64,000 bases of DNA, from NCBI GenBank assembly GCA_034440615.1, contig JAOTOM010005186.1, forward strand, positions 2,222,501 through 2,286,500, in the 5' to 3' direction. The notes below the pieces were generated by a model that was not told the origin of the DNA, did not search any database, and saw only the letters and a list, made by a program, of their open reading frames with translations. The stretch is from Ashinkailepas kermadecensis. Taxonomy: Eukaryota > Arthropoda > Thecostraca > Neolepadidae. The translations under genes and the position numbers were made by a program. Below, in pieces: positions 22,872 through 33,305 of this stretch (the first letter of the stretch is position 1; every line of letters begins with the position of its first letter).

Positions 22872-23164
22872 CTATTCGCTTGGCTTCCTTCCGTTTTCCT
22901 CCCGCGCTTTCCGTTCAACCGACGCGACGTTTAGTTGTGTCGGTAGACCATCCTCGTAGCCATCTAGAGGAGAAAGATTCAACTTCCGTTTGTGCTGGTA
23001 CTCGCCAGTAGCGCTGGCGGCAGCCGACGGCTCGCCTGCTCCATCAGTTGCGTTACGGTTTGTGGCCGGTACCAATGCCTCTGGTATGTGGAGAAGACGA
23101 GTGTTGACTACCTCGCAGTCGATCTGCATCATCGCCACATGTTGATCCAGTGCCCGCATTGTCT
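22872..23164 (-). CDS. ATF6: ATF6 last exon (C-terminal lumenal domain)
   Basis: Last coding exon of a - strand ATF6 gene, acceptor GTTGCCCTGCAG, stop at 22872-22874. After two bases that complete a split codon it reads TMRALDQHVAMMQIDCEVVN then TRLLHI. The MMQIDCxVxxTRxLHI block is a hallmark of the ATF6 C-terminus (vertebrate MMQIDCQVMDTRILHI). The rest, rich in Ala, Ser and charged residues, is not conserved. The lumenal domain senses unfolded protein in the ER; on stress, ATF6 moves to the Golgi and is cleaved by S1P and S2P. The entry phase (1) equals the exit phase of the exon at 24065-24252. Confidence 0.9.
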
Positions 23165-23725
23165 CTGCAGGGCAACTGGAACTGTCAAACCCGCATCCAT
23201 TCACGCAGGGATGTGTCAGGGAAGTTTTGACTGGTTGAACCGCACTTCCAATGAAAACTCCAAATGCACCACCAGGGCAGGGGCACAGAAATGTTGGTGA
23301 AAAGTGCAATTCAGTGCAATTGTATGCCGTAGGGTTAATGGTTAAGATCACAAAATGTGGGGAACTTAACTTTCTGGCCACCTCGTCACTGGGCGGTTCC
23401 AGAATTATGATCGGGAAGGAGGAGAATGAAGCACGCGACCTAGTGAATCAAGTATTTAAATATTTTATCTTTATAAATAGTGAAAGTCAGACTGGAAACA
23501 TAGTTGACTTCCATATCTCTTTCTGCTTAGATTCGGATTTAGTTCTGTTTTAAAGAACAAACAACCAGGCGATTATTAGATAACCAGACCTTCAGAGAGC
23601 ACGTATGGTAGGAAATGGTTCTCAGCGTGACAGAAGGGCTCCCGAGACTGAGGAGAAGGCCTAGCCTCCCATGTAATCCACCGAGGAAGCGCTAACCACA
23701 AGAGAGAGTGACGACAGCAATATTG
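23165..23725 (-). other. ATF6 intron, unique part
   Basis: First part of the 900-bp last intron in + coordinates. No exon, SINE or RNA gene recognised. Confidence 0.55.
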
Positions 23726-24064
23726 AAGTAATCTGTATAGTCATGTGAGGTACTGACACTGACCACTGACACCAGCAGTAGTGACATGTTCTGTGCGGCC
23801 CTAAGAGGCGAAGGTGCTGATCATTGAGGGGGTGGCAGCAGCAAAAAGAAAGAAAGAAGAAGGTGTCCGCAGCAATAGTGACATGATCGGTGGGGTCTTG
23901 AGAGGTCGAGATGCTGAACGTTGAGAGGCGGTGTTAGCAGCAATAGTGACATGATCTGTGCGGTCCGAAGGGGCGGAAGTGTGCCAATCACTGAGAGGGA
24001 GTGACACCAGCAACAGTGACATGGCCTGCATCGCCCTGGGTGAGGAAAAGAAGGGTGTGCTCAC
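23726..24064 (-). repeat. Degenerate tandem repeat at an ATF6 splice donor
   Basis: Four degenerate units, about 71-96 bases apart, share AATAGTGACATGATCTGTGC and a GTGCTGAxCATTGAGAGG word. The last word, GTGCTCACCATTGAGAGG, is the end of the neighbouring ATF6 exon plus its donor (seen on the - strand as CTCTCAATG|GTGAGCAC). The array is thus in register with the exon border; the upstream copies have lost the GT. Confidence 0.75.
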
Positions 24065-24252
24065 CATTGAGAGGGGACGACGGCAGCAGGAGGGCCATGC
24101 GAGGTCGCTGCGTCTGGTTGTGGCTCAGAGCTGGCAGCAGCAGCCGATGGCCGCTGGCGGACACCACGTAGAACGTGTCGTCACGCCTCTGCACCCGCGC
24201 CATGAGCGCAGCGGCTGGGCTGGATTGGCGACGCAACTCAACCCGTCGCCTC
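24065..24252 (-). CDS. ATF6: ATF6 lumenal exon (DTFYVV block)
   Basis: Penultimate coding exon. The acceptor GCTCGTGCAG is taken in phase 2 and the donor is AATG|GTGAGC (phase 1). It reads RRVELRRQSS, then LMARVQRRDDTFYVVSASG, HRLLLPALSHNQTQRPRM and ALLLPSSPLN. This aligns with the best-conserved ATF6 lumenal block ([20 protein letters not shown], then PATTHNKTTRPKMSIVLPA). An NQT sequon suggests N-glycosylation, a feature known to modulate ATF6 activation. Together with the last exon it identifies ATF6 rather than the related CREB3 family, which lacks this domain. Confidence 0.93.
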
Positions 24253-25307
24253 CTGCACGAGCAGGCTTGATTAATTCTGCAGCTGAATGCTGTCCTGTCC
24301 GATTTGTAAATACATAAAAATGCTTCGGGTTCTTTTACGATGCATTCAACCGCTAGGTCATCTGGCGCATAAAAATGCTTCGTAACGAATGCAAAATGCA
24401 TCGCCTTCGGCCAAAGCGCACAGGCCTCTTCGGGGATAGCGTGCTGTTAACAGTGGTGGTCGGTGAAATAGCTAAATAACCACATGAATAATCAACACGA
24501 ACATGATGGCCATAGAGACTACAAGAAATTTGTTTCAAACCTATTTCTCAACAGCCTCGTAGATGAATTATTTCTGAAGTACATGCTACGGCTTCAATCT
24601 TTAAATCAAAGACCACAATATGCACATTTGCTCCAACGCAGCCTACCGTCCGGCGTCCTACCTCTGCTGTCCACCTGGGACACGCTTAGCTGGCTTTCTC
24701 GCCAGCTTGGTCAGACGAAACCGAGGCCGGTTGACAACGGGTGTCATGCGCCGTGATGGGCCAAACCAGCTGTGTAACACTTCCGATAGCCTGCCGGACA
24801 TCAGTTTGGCAGCTTCAATAAAGAGTAGCTCGCTACAGTTTGGCATAATAGGATGAATGCTGATGGCTTGAAGTGGGCAATATACACATTTTCGGTGGGC
24901 CATGAGTGATCGGAAAATTGCACACAGTCATCTGGCGTATCTACATGATCCAGCAAGGTATGTGTGCTACAGCCAGCTTCATTGTCCCTCTCGGCTGGCA
25001 AGGGAATGACGAGATTCCGGTTTAGAATAAGCCCAAGCCGGAACAAGATTGACGGAGCTCGCCTTTCGAAGCAATGCCTCGGCGTAAACGCAACGTTTCC
25101 TTCTCACACACGCACAATACACACTGGCACCTGCACCCAGCCGTACATGCATGCAACAGTCTGCCATGCATTCCAAGGGCGTTCACGGTAGACACTGCCA
25201 CGCCCCACGCGTCGATTTTCCACATGCGTTTTGGGTGGCGATCGCAGGCGCAAGACGGCCGGCAGATCTCGTTCTGGCCGGCGCCGGGCGCGAGACGGCA
25301 GACCCAC
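24253..25307 (-). other. ATF6 intron, no further exon supported
   Basis: Intron of about 1.05 kb. CATAAAAATGCTTCG occurs twice near 24315-24380. A - strand open frame at 24658-24903 has no similarity to ATF6 and no phase-matched splice sites. Confidence 0.5.
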
Positions 25308-25454
25308 CTGCGCGACTCTGTCTGGCTGAGGTGGCGAGGACAGGAGATCGAGCCGTTGGCGCCGACGCCGGCGGCGCCACCTTCCGGCGGCTGGCTAGCC
25401 ACCGACAGGAGGGTGCGGCCGCCGGGCCGGCCGCCGGCCGTCGGCCCGCCGGGA
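25308..25454 (-). CDS. ATF6: ATF6 juxtamembrane lumenal exon with S1P-like site
   Basis: Exon between acceptor TCGCTGCCCCACAG and donor CGCAG|GTGGGT. Entry (one base completes Gly) and exit (two bases left) are both phase 2, exactly as required by the bZIP/TM exon and the DTFYVV exon. It encodes a Gly/Pro-rich stretch, GGRTLLSVASQPPEGG, NGSISC and HLSQTESR. RTLL fits the RxxL recognition motif of site-1 protease and lies just lumenal to the membrane segment, as RHLL does in vertebrate ATF6. NGS is a potential glycosylation site. Sequence similarity alone is weak; the case rests on phase, strand, order and the motif. Confidence 0.68.
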
Positions 25455-25910
25455 CTGTGGGGCAGCGACGACCCCCAGACCGGCCACCTGGCCACACGCC
25501 CCACGGGTCACATTACTGGGCCATGTCTCACCGGAGCCGGCCAGGTCACGGCCGAACACGGCACGGAAGCACGCAGCGGGCACGAGTTACAGACGCTCGG
25601 AGCGGCCCAGCTGCGTGAAGGAGATAGGAGGCGACATAGCAGCGTGCGATTGGACGACTGTTGGGGTTGTTTGTTGCTTTAGCAGTTGGCTGGTTACTTA
25701 TCACATATTCCCGATAAATTTCAGTGATAGGACATGCACCAAGCTATCGTCCGAATTAAACACGGGACATCAGGCATTAAGATGGCTACATATTCAGGTG
25801 TTTCTATGCCTACCAAAAACAATGTGAATAGGGAATGCGGTCAACAGCGCTGTCAATCAGGGCCAAAGGTCACTTCGAGTCCATAGCTCTACTCCAAGAG
25901 TTCATGCAAG
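25455..25910 (-). other. ATF6 intron, GC-rich then plain
   Basis: The first 150 bases next to the exon are GC-rich, the rest is plain. No other feature. Confidence 0.5.
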
Positions 25911-26237
25911 ACAGCCCATAGAGACACAACAGAGATCACCACGGACACCACCATCTCACAATCCGGTCCACAGGGACACTACAGACGCCAGAACGGACAC
26001 CGCCATCACACAGACAGGTCCACAGGGACACTACGGACGCCAGAACGGACACCGCCATCACACAGACAGGTCCACAGGGACACTATAGACACCAGAACGG
26101 ACACCACCATCACACAGCCAGGTCCACGGAGATACTACAAACGCCAGAACGGACACCGCCATCACACAGACAGGTCCACAGGGACACTACACAGGGATGA
26201 ACACTACACAGGTCCACAGGGACACTACACAGGTCCA
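25911..26237 (+). repeat. 52-bp minisatellite, left part
   Basis: About six units of a 52-bp repeat (CAGGTCCACAGGGACACTAC, AGACGCCAGAACGGACACCG, CCATCACACAGA). The array continues at 28585 with the same unit, so the LINE between them was inserted into one original array. The last unit is partly duplicated and the left array stops at CCACAGGGA. Confidence 0.93.
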
Positions 26238-28056
26238 CAGGGAATTGGATTTGGCTAGGAACTGTAATGGGGACAGTAAAAAGTTCTTTAGTTTCTACAA
26301 GCCAAGTAAAGTTTCAAGCACAATTGGTCCACTGGAAGTAAATGGGACTATATTGAGTGAGGATGGTGAGATGGTTGAGGAGCTGAGCAAGCAGTTTGAA
26401 TCAGTGTTTACAGTGGAGGATGTGACTAATCTGCCAACCGATAACCACAGTTCAGTGACAGGTGATCAGATACACGATGTTGATTTCATTGATAGTGATA
26501 TTGTTTTAAATTATATCAGAAAAATAAAGCCAAACAAGGCAGCAGGACCAGATGGAATTTATGCTAGGGTATTGCGGGAAGCTGAAAAGGAAGTGGCAAT
26601 TCCACTTAGTATAAAATTTTGTAGATCAGTTTCGCAAAATGAAATTCCAACAGATTGGAAAAGGGCAAATGTAGTTCCTATTTTCAAGAAAGGAGAAAGA
26701 GGGAAAGTTGAAAACTATAGGCCAGTAAGCCTCACATCCCTAGTCTGCAAGGTACTCGAATCAATTATCAAGGATAGAATAGTTAGTTTTATGGAAGGGA
26801 ACAGATTGATTCAAGATACTCAACATGGGTTTAGAAAAGGGCGATCGTGTCTCACAAATCTCTTGGACTTTTTGAATTTTGCTACAGAACAATTTGATCA
26901 GGGAAATCAGGTTGATGTAGCATATCTTGACTTTAGTAAAGCCTTTGACAAGGTACCCCATAAACGGTTAATGATGCAGCTTCAAGTCCATGGTATTGCA
27001 GGTAGCATCCTAAAATGGATAGAGTTGTGGCTTTCAGATAGACAGCAGAGAGTGATGCTAAATGGTACAAAGTCATCATGGCAAAATGTTCTTAGTGGAG
27101 TCCCCCAGGGGTCGGTACTGGGGCCACTATTGTTCATTATATATGTGAATAGCATTGAATGTGGCCTCAGCAGTAAGGTTTTGAAATTTGCTGATGATTT
27201 GAAGATCTTTAGGGCAATAACAGGGCACAATGAGCAGGTTTTGCTGCAGAAAGACTTAGACGAGCTAGTGAAGTGGTCCGAAAAATGGCAAATGAAGTTT
27301 AATTTTGATAAGTGCAAAGTCATGCATGTAGGTAGGCAGCATATGAAGGCTCCATACTTGATGGGTGGCCAAGTACTATCTGTGACTCAGCAGGAGAAGG
27401 ACTTAGGTGTTATTTTGAACAAAAAAATTGGGGCATCAGAACAGACCAAAGAAGCCAGGAAGAAGGCACTAAGAATGCTTGGGGCAATACAGAGGAATGT
27501 GTCATACAAAAGTGAGGAGGTCATCAGGAAGCTTTACTGTGCATATGTCAGGCCACATTTGGAATACTGTGTACAAGCTTGGTCCCCTAGTCATGAGAAA
27601 GATTGTTGGCTTTTAGAGAGAGTACAAAAGAGGGCAACAAAAATGGTTAATGGTATAGGCAACCTGGAATATGAGGAAAGACTGAAGAAATTGAATATGT
27701 TTTCACTTAGATATAGAAGGCTGAGAGGAGATCTCATCGAGGTTTTTAAATTTGTTCATGGTCAGGAACAGGGATATCTCAGGGAAATGTTTGAATTTAA
27801 CAGAAATGATGCAATTAGAGGTCATCAATTCAAAATTAAAGTTAATCACAGCAGGACAAGGTTAAGACAGTCTTTCTTCACCAACAGGGTAGTAGAACAC
27901 TGGAACCAGCTGCCAGGAACCATTGTCAGTAGCAACACACTGACCATCTTTAAAAACGGCATAGACAATCATTATCAGACTAGGGGGGATTGTTTTTCTG
28001 TATTCCAGGGAGGGTTGATCAACAGGGAGGAGTTGGGAGTTGGGAAGAGTTTGTAA
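26238..28056 (+). CDS. Reverse transcriptase (partial ORF2 of a CR1-like LINE)
   Basis: About 605 codons of retrotransposon reverse transcriptase without stop or frameshift. Seen in order: KAAGPDGI, WKRANVVPIFKKG, NYRPVSLTSL, QHGFRKGRSC, VDVAYLDFSKAFDKVPH, SGVPQGSVLGPLLFIIYVN and the catalytic FADDLKIF (usual form F/Y-x-D-D). The thumb and C-terminal part include ARKKALRMLGAIQRN, YCAYVRPHLEYCVQAW and RVVEHWNQLPG. The N-terminal apurinic-like endonuclease is missing. The frame is open further left only because the minisatellite is open in this frame; the true sequence begins near ELDLARNCNG. In an intact element this enzyme copies RNA into DNA at a nicked target. Confidence 0.93.
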
Positions 28057-28450
28057 TTGTTCAGTGTGTTATGCAATAGCAAGTGAGTCTCTTATTAAGT
28101 CTAAACGCTTTATAACTTTATATAGGGTATACCTAGCAGTGGATTCAGCACCTTCCTTCGGGATGTGATACTGATGAGATTGTCTATGGTAGCACAATGG
28201 GCATGATGGGAGGAGTTTGTAATTGTTCAGTGTATTATGCAATAGCAAGTGAGTCTCTTATTAAGTCTGAACGCTTTATGAATTTGTGTGGGATGTGCCT
28301 AGCAGTGGATTCGGTACCTTCCTTCGGGATTTGATGCTGATAAGATTGTCTATGGTGGCACGATGGGTATGATGGGAGGAGCTTGTGATTGTTGAGGGTG
28401 TTATGCGGTAGCAAGTGAGTGGTGCTAGATAGGCTGGGATATATAGCTTC
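28051..28450 (+). repeat. ~166-bp tandem units in the LINE 3' UTR
   Basis: Two full units and a partial third. TTGTAATTGTTCAGTG starts near 28051, recurs near 28217, and a diverged GCTTGTGATTGTTGAGG version starts near 28381. Each carries CTAGCAGTGGATTC and CCTTCCTTCGGGAT. The repeated part begins with the last codons and stop codon of the reverse transcriptase. Confidence 0.8.
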
Positions 28451-28584
28451 CTAGGAACTTTGGATAAGGGATTGATTGGGGTGGGAGTATGTACATTTCT
28501 AGTACCTTTTCTAGATAGGCTTAACCCAGATGGGCCCCTGTGGCTCTTATTAAGCCTTAATACTTTATGACTTTATGACTTTTA

Positions 28585-29570
28585 TGACTACAGACGCCAG
28601 AACGGACACCACCATCACACAGTCAGGTCCACAGGGACACTACAGACACCAGAACGGACACCGCCACCACACAGCCAGGTCCACAGGGACACTACAGACG
28701 ACAGAACGGACACCGCCACCACACAGCCAGGTCCACAGGGACACCACAGACGCCAGAACGGACACCGCCATCACACAGACAGGTCCACAGGGACACTACA
28801 GACGCCAGAACGGACACCGCCACCACACAGCCAGGTCCACAGGGACACTACAGACGCCAGAACGGACACCGCCATCACACAGTCAGGTCCACGGAGATAC
28901 TACAAACGCCAGAACGGACACCGCCATCACACAGACAGGTCCACAGGGACACTACAGGCGCCAGAACGGACACCACCATCACACAGTCAGGTCCAGAGGG
29001 ACACTACAGACACCAGAACGGACACCACCATCACACAGTCAGGTCCACAGAGATACTACAAACGCCAGAACGGACACCGCCATCGCACATACAGGTCCAC
29101 AGGGACACTACAGACGCCAGAACGGACACCGCCACCACACAGCCAGGTCCACAGGGACACTACAGACGCCAGAACGGACACCGCCATCACACAGACAGGT
29201 CCACAGGGACACTACAGACGCCAGAACGGACACCGCCATCACACAGTCAGGTCCACAGAGATACTACAAACGCCAGAACGGACACCGCCATCACACAGAC
29301 AGGTCCACAGGGACACTACAGACGCCAGAACGGACACCGCCATCACACAGTCAGGTCCACGGAGATACTACAAACGCCAGAACGGACACCGCCATCACAC
29401 AGACAGGTCCACAGGGACACTACAGACGCCAGAACGGACACCACCATCACACAGTCAGGTCCACAGAGATACTACAAACGCCAGAACGGACACCGCCATC
29501 ACACAGACAGGTCCACAGGGACACTACAGACGCCAGAGCGGACACCGCCACCACACAGTGCGGCGTCAGC
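28585..29570 (+). repeat. 52-bp minisatellite, right part, ending at the ATF6 bZIP exon
   Basis: About 19 units of the same 52-bp repeat as 25911-26237, with variants GTCCACGGAGATACTACAAAC and GTCCACAGGGACACTACAGAC. The array decays at 29560-29615 into CAGGTCCGCAGAGACACGCC and CACCAGCACTACATCTCAC, a degenerate unit whose end is the donor of the ATF6 bZIP exon (GTGAGATG on the - strand). Confidence 0.93.
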
Positions 29571-29620
29571 AGGTCCGCAGAGACACGCCGGACGTCTGCA
29601 CCACCAGCACTACATCTCAC

Positions 29621-29928
29621 CCGAGAGGCGTCAGGTTGAGCCCAGCCATCAGGATGATGGAGAAGAGCACGAGTGAGCGGCGCTCCGGCGAGGGCGGCGA
29701 AGGCGGCGCGGCGGACGTCTGCGACTGCCGCATCATGGTGACCTTGGCTGCCAGCTGTGTCAGCCGGTCGTGCAGCTGCTGGTTCTCGTCACATAGTCGC
29801 ACGTTCTCGACCTTCAGCTGGCGCGTGCGAGCCTCCAGCAGCACGAACTGGTCCTTCCTCTTCTTGCGCGACAGACAGGCCGAAATGCGGTTCTTGATCA
29901 TGCGCTCCTGACGCTTCAGCACGTGAGA
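29621..29928 (-). CDS. ATF6: ATF6 exon encoding bZIP and transmembrane segment
   Basis: Exon from acceptor TGTTCGACAG (phase 0) to donor CTCGG|GTGAGA (phase 2). It reads [20 protein letters not shown], then RKKRKDQ: the basic region with NRxSAxxSR, followed by a leucine-zipper heptad stretch ([20 protein letters not shown], then [12 protein letters not shown]). After a short Ser/Pro linker comes the hydrophobic membrane segment [19 protein letters not shown]. The NLTP motif matches NYGP of vertebrate ATF6, the helix-breaking N-x-x-P used by site-2 protease. The basic region matches ATF6 better than CREB3. After intramembrane cleavage the N-terminal part enters the nucleus and activates chaperone genes. 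Confidence 0.95.
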
Positions 29929-30858
29929 CTGTCGAACAGGAAAGCAGAGAGATTCAACACGAATTTGAACAGACATGACGTCATATAAGGAGAAACATGC
30001 ACAAAAAAGTGTAAGTTCTCACAGATAACGATCTTGACAACCACTGGGAAGGCACTGGAATAGAACGGCGGATGCCAATCAGCGCCCGTTTTCCTGCAGC
30101 TTTCCACCATGTGCAACCGAGAAACGAATGCAGCGGGTTGGCTTTAGAAAGTGCCTCTGAACATAATATTACAAGGGTTCGTTATCCGAGGGGACGATTA
30201 TTCATTGGGTGGTTTATGATGCACCTTATGCACGATCACGGCTACTGGCACCGCCCATCGGAGAGGATGACATGGCGAGGCATAGGCAGTCTACATAGAT
30301 ACAGATGCAGTCTCAACGCTCTGCTATTGGTAACAATGAATGTCGTCATTTCGTAGAGGGGCTGCAGTGTTTCGTGGTGTCAAGTGTGACCATGTTCTGG
30401 AGTGAAACGGCGGGTTGAATATCCTGTGAGTCGAAAACAGATTACGGCTGGCATTGTTATAAGCAGCGGCAGGTCCAGGCAGGTTTCTCTCACATGCCCA
30501 AACGGCCCGCCCAGTGGTGAAATCCAGGGACATCGCGCCGGAAGCGACTGAACCGGTCAGTTCCAGTATTCTGCAATGCTCAATGGTTCGCACGGAAAAG
30601 TGACACCGCGAGGGCCAGCTGTGTAAACAACGCGCAGAGGTTTCGAGTATGCACCATATTTGCGACATATCTACTCGCTTCTGAACCCCCGCCAGTCACT
30701 CGATGTCATTGCCATTTCCCGCCTTCTCCTCACCCTCTCCGCTCCTCAGTGGTTTCCCTTTCTCTTCCACTGCTTCGTCCCATGAGATGAAACATTGCGA
30801 TCACAAGACGTGGGAGAACGCCGGCATTCCCGCAGGCATCAGAGGTTCTCAAACTCAC
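29929..30858 (-). other. ATF6 intron, with a divergent SINE-tail fragment
   Basis: Intron of about 930 bases. A perfect TGACGTCA lies at 29976-29983. Near 30195-30245 a sequence (- strand GTGATCGTGCATAAGGTGCA, then TCATAAACC) resembles that at 34383-34430 and may be a diverged copy of the SINE tail family. No other exon was supported. Confidence 0.45.
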
Positions 30859-31031
30859 GTCCACCTGACGGGCGGCAGGCCGCGCCGGGACGGGTCTCCC
30901 CGGCGGGTGGCTGGGGACTCGGTTGAGGCCCACCGGGCCGGCGTGCCGCTGGTTGCTGGCCAGCAGCGGCGCTGGTGCTGCTGAGCTGGTGGTGATGATG
31001 TAGGTGCGGGAGCTGACCGGCAAACGGCACA
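30859..31031 (-). CDS. ATF6: ATF6 exon preceding the bZIP
   Basis: Candidate exon from acceptor GTGTGCTCCCAG to donor GGAC|GTGAGT. It ends in phase 0, as required by the bZIP exon, so the joined protein reads ..RQVD|SHVLKRQ. It encodes LPVSSRTYIITTSSAAPAPL followed by a Pro/Arg/Ala-rich tract. Vertebrate ATF6 has a similar low-complexity region (with TIIIQT-like words) at this place. A competing - strand frame (with LLDLSKLKDRLMPC) overlaps but does not join in phase. The upstream phase (1) does not match the exon at 33306-33385, so an exon is missing or one border is wrong. Confidence 0.6.
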
Positions 31032-31115
31032 CTGGGAGCACACGGCATGAGCCGGTCCTTCAGCTTCGACAGATCCAACAATGTTGGGGATGACATGGGT
31101 TCTCCACACTGGCAA

Positions 31116-31302
31116 ACACTGCCAGGCTGGTGGTTATTGGTTTTACGACACGTCGACCTTTGAGACATGTAGCGTCGCCAATCTCTCACGTCGATTGGTC
31201 GCGGGCGAAGAGTAACGACAGGTGAGACTCGAACCCACAATCTTTAGATTGTGAGACGCGCAACTTACCCCCAGACCACTCGTCTCCTACACTGCCAGGC
31301 TG
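31116..31302 (-). repeat. Full-length tRNA-derived SINE with target-site duplication
   Basis: On the - strand: a tRNA-like head with an A box (GTGGTCTGGGGGTAAG) and B box (GGGTTCGAGTCTC), then a body, then a 3' tail GGCGACGCTACATGTCTC, GTCGACGTGTCGTAAAACCA, ATAACCA. The element (about 31130-31288) is flanked by a perfect 14-bp duplication ACACTGCCAGGCTG at 31116-31129 and 31289-31302, proof of retroposition. The tail can fold (CGAC...GTCG) and is shared with other elements in the window. It lies in an ATF6 intron in the same orientation as the gene. Confidence 0.88.
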
Positions 31303-32037
31303 AGCAGGAGACGTGTTACTACTGGAGCCCCTCACATAAAGGCATACTATCCGGTCTATCCGCACCACATCAATGGTTTGCACCACGTGAACTGGTTGCC
31401 GAACGTCCTCATATAAATGACATGACAATAGATCCAACTCACCTCCCCCTGTCCCCACTTCGTAGCAACTGTGACTTCACACAACCGGTACTCCAAGCGG
31501 TACACACCATTGTCGCCATGGTTCCAATACACGTGCGCGTAAATGACGAGACAGTGATAGCTTCGCGCGCAGTATTTTAATGAGAAAGGTAAGACGAGGT
31601 GCAGCATCTAGCGCTGCACATGAACATGACCTTTAGATACCTGGTTAAGTTAATTAGTTGCTGGAGCTTCAGGGTGCGCCGACTCTGACCAGATCACGGC
31701 ACACACAATAAACACAGACCGAGAGTTAACTCACTATCTTTATATACTCTCCCACATATATCTATGCGTGTGTAATACGACTTGACGCCCCAGATTTATA
31801 CTGACGGCAGTGTAGCTCACCGAGTGGTGACTGGGTGGGGTGCAGGTCACGCCTTTGCTCGCCAGGCCTGGCGACATTCACTGTCCGGGGGGCTGTCAGC
31901 TGATGTGATGGCGTCACTAGTCGGTATCCCTCGTACTGCCGGCCGCATGGTCACGTGAACTATAACTACGATTCAGATAACACATGCATTTAGGAGGCAT
32001 AGAGGTGGCCGTCTTTCCAATCAGAATATTAGTGAAT
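31303..32037 (-). other. ATF6 intron, no feature recognised
   Basis: Plain sequence between SINE copies. No exon with suitable borders and phase was found, although one exon may be missing from the ATF6 model between 31031 and 33306. Confidence 0.45.
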
Positions 32038-32115
32038 AACTCGCAAGCGGCTGGGCGCTGTATGACCATCGCAGTCGATGCGCCCCTAAGCCCAAATAAC
32101 CAACTCGCAGGCGGC
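32038..32115 (+). repeat. Tail-only mini-SINE, copy B, with TSD
   Basis: A 50-bp element starting GGGCGCTGTATGACCATCG and ending CCCAAATAACC, flanked by AACTCGCAAGCGGC (32038-32051) and AACTCGCAGGCGGC (32102-32115), a 14-bp duplication with one mismatch. It has no tRNA head. GGGCGC and GCGCCC can pair into a hairpin. Nearly identical to the element at 55254-55306. Confidence 0.85.
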
Positions 32116-32805
32116 AACTCGCAGTGAATCGAGGTTCCCAGACCGCAATCGGCGAATCTCGTGTTATTTTCCAGGTGACCGTTTTCCGGCAGCGACAGCT
32201 CAAGAGATATGAATCGCTCATCAGGGCATCATTCAGTTGCCTGTGCCAGACACGCATCATCTGGCGCACAATTAGCATCATCAATAGCATCATCTGGCGC
32301 ACAATTCCGCAGTCGACCCACTGAGGCCCGACGTTTGCACGCGCAGCGGCGCATTAAGGCCGGCCGGTGCATGCCGACGGCAGGCGCTACATATCGATTC
32401 AGACCCGACCCGCAGCCATCCTCCAGACATGTCGATGCAACAACAGCGACCAAGTCCATCACCATGGCAACGGGACATAAACAGACTCTCGGCCACACCA
32501 ACGCCTTGACAACGCACTTGTCTGAACGGCTGGAGACTGGCCCGTGTCAACAGGACTCGCACACACAGGCCACTGCCGGGGCCAGTCACTCCCACAGAGG
32601 CAGCACCAGCGTCAGCTATCCAACTACTACACCCGTACCTTACACCAAACGCATGCAGACAGCTTGTAGCATGCATGTCGCGTGAATGCGTAGATGATCA
32701 AAAGCCAGCAAGCATGCACCCTGCGCAGGTGCCTTCCAGTGGCATCACTGCGGCGTTCCACTTTTTAAAGACGTTAACGTTAAGCTGTCAGGCGAAGCAA
32801 CACAA
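32116..32805. other. ATF6 intron, no gene supported
   Basis: Open frames on both strands between 32209 and 32685 lack domains, splice partners and a consistent phase. A short CATCTGGCGCACAATT duplication occurs near 32260-32305. Confidence 0.45.
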
Positions 32806-32807
32806 CA

Positions 32808-32972
32808 CTTCGGTTATGTGTGGCTTTACGACTCAGTCAACAGCAGACGTCATATGGCGTCGCCTGCCTCCTACCATGGCAGGAAGGACCACGGGGACCG
32901 CGGGGAATCAAACCCAGTCACTCTGGCATGCCAGACGTTCAGCTTAACCACTGAGCTCCCGACGCCATGACG
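32808..32972 (-). repeat. tRNA-derived SINE sharing the conserved tail
   Basis: On the - strand: a head with an A box (GGAGCTCAGTGGTTAAG) and B box (GGGTTTGATTCCCC) starting near GCGTCGGGAG, then the tail GGCGACGCCATATGACGTC, GAGTCGTAAAGCC and CATAACC. The tail matches the SINE at 31130-31288 although the tRNA heads differ, so a common tail is joined to different heads. The target-site duplication is not clear. Confidence 0.78.
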
Positions 32973-33305
32973 CAACAATTTTGCAGCTGCTGCATGACCT
33001 AGCAATTGCTGTGCAGCCTAGTGCTTCACTAAGCGAGGACCTGACAATCTATCAGCACACACGTGCTATTACCGGTGGGAAGACGCAACTGTGATATGTG
33101 CAATATACTCAGGGTGCAGACTGTTCTAATGCAATAGAGTTTGATGGAGCTACTTTCAAGCACTCTGCTTATTGTAAGCAACCATGCCAAGTGAATAAGA
33201 GATGAACCACCAAGATAGTGTGCTATAGTGTCTACAGACTACAATACAGTGGGTACAATACGTCAGCAGTGGCATTCTTCCGGGGGGCACGGGGCGTGGG
33301 TGCAC

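Larger units (their letters stand above)
26238..28584 (+). mobile_element. 5'-truncated CR1-like non-LTR retrotransposon
   Basis: About 2.35 kb of markedly AT-richer DNA lies inside the 52-bp minisatellite. It has a reverse transcriptase frame to 28056, a 3' untranslated region with tandem units of about 166 bp, and ends in an octamer-type tail, about three copies of CTTTATGA (28563-28588), typical of the CR1/L2 group. The endonuclease domain is absent, so it is 5' truncated, as usual for LINE insertions. The frame is uninterrupted, so insertion is fairly recent. No clear target-site duplication can be assigned because both flanks are repeats. It lies in an ATF6 intron, antisense to ATF6. Confidence 0.9.

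Noticed and set aside
24658..24903. - strand open frame considered as an ATF6 lumenal exon
   Set aside because: No similarity to ATF6, and the exons at 25308-25454 and 24065-24252 already join in phase without it.
28575..29639. 354-codon + strand frame
   Set aside because: Translation of the 52-bp minisatellite; it is antisense to the well-supported ATF6 bZIP exon at its right end.
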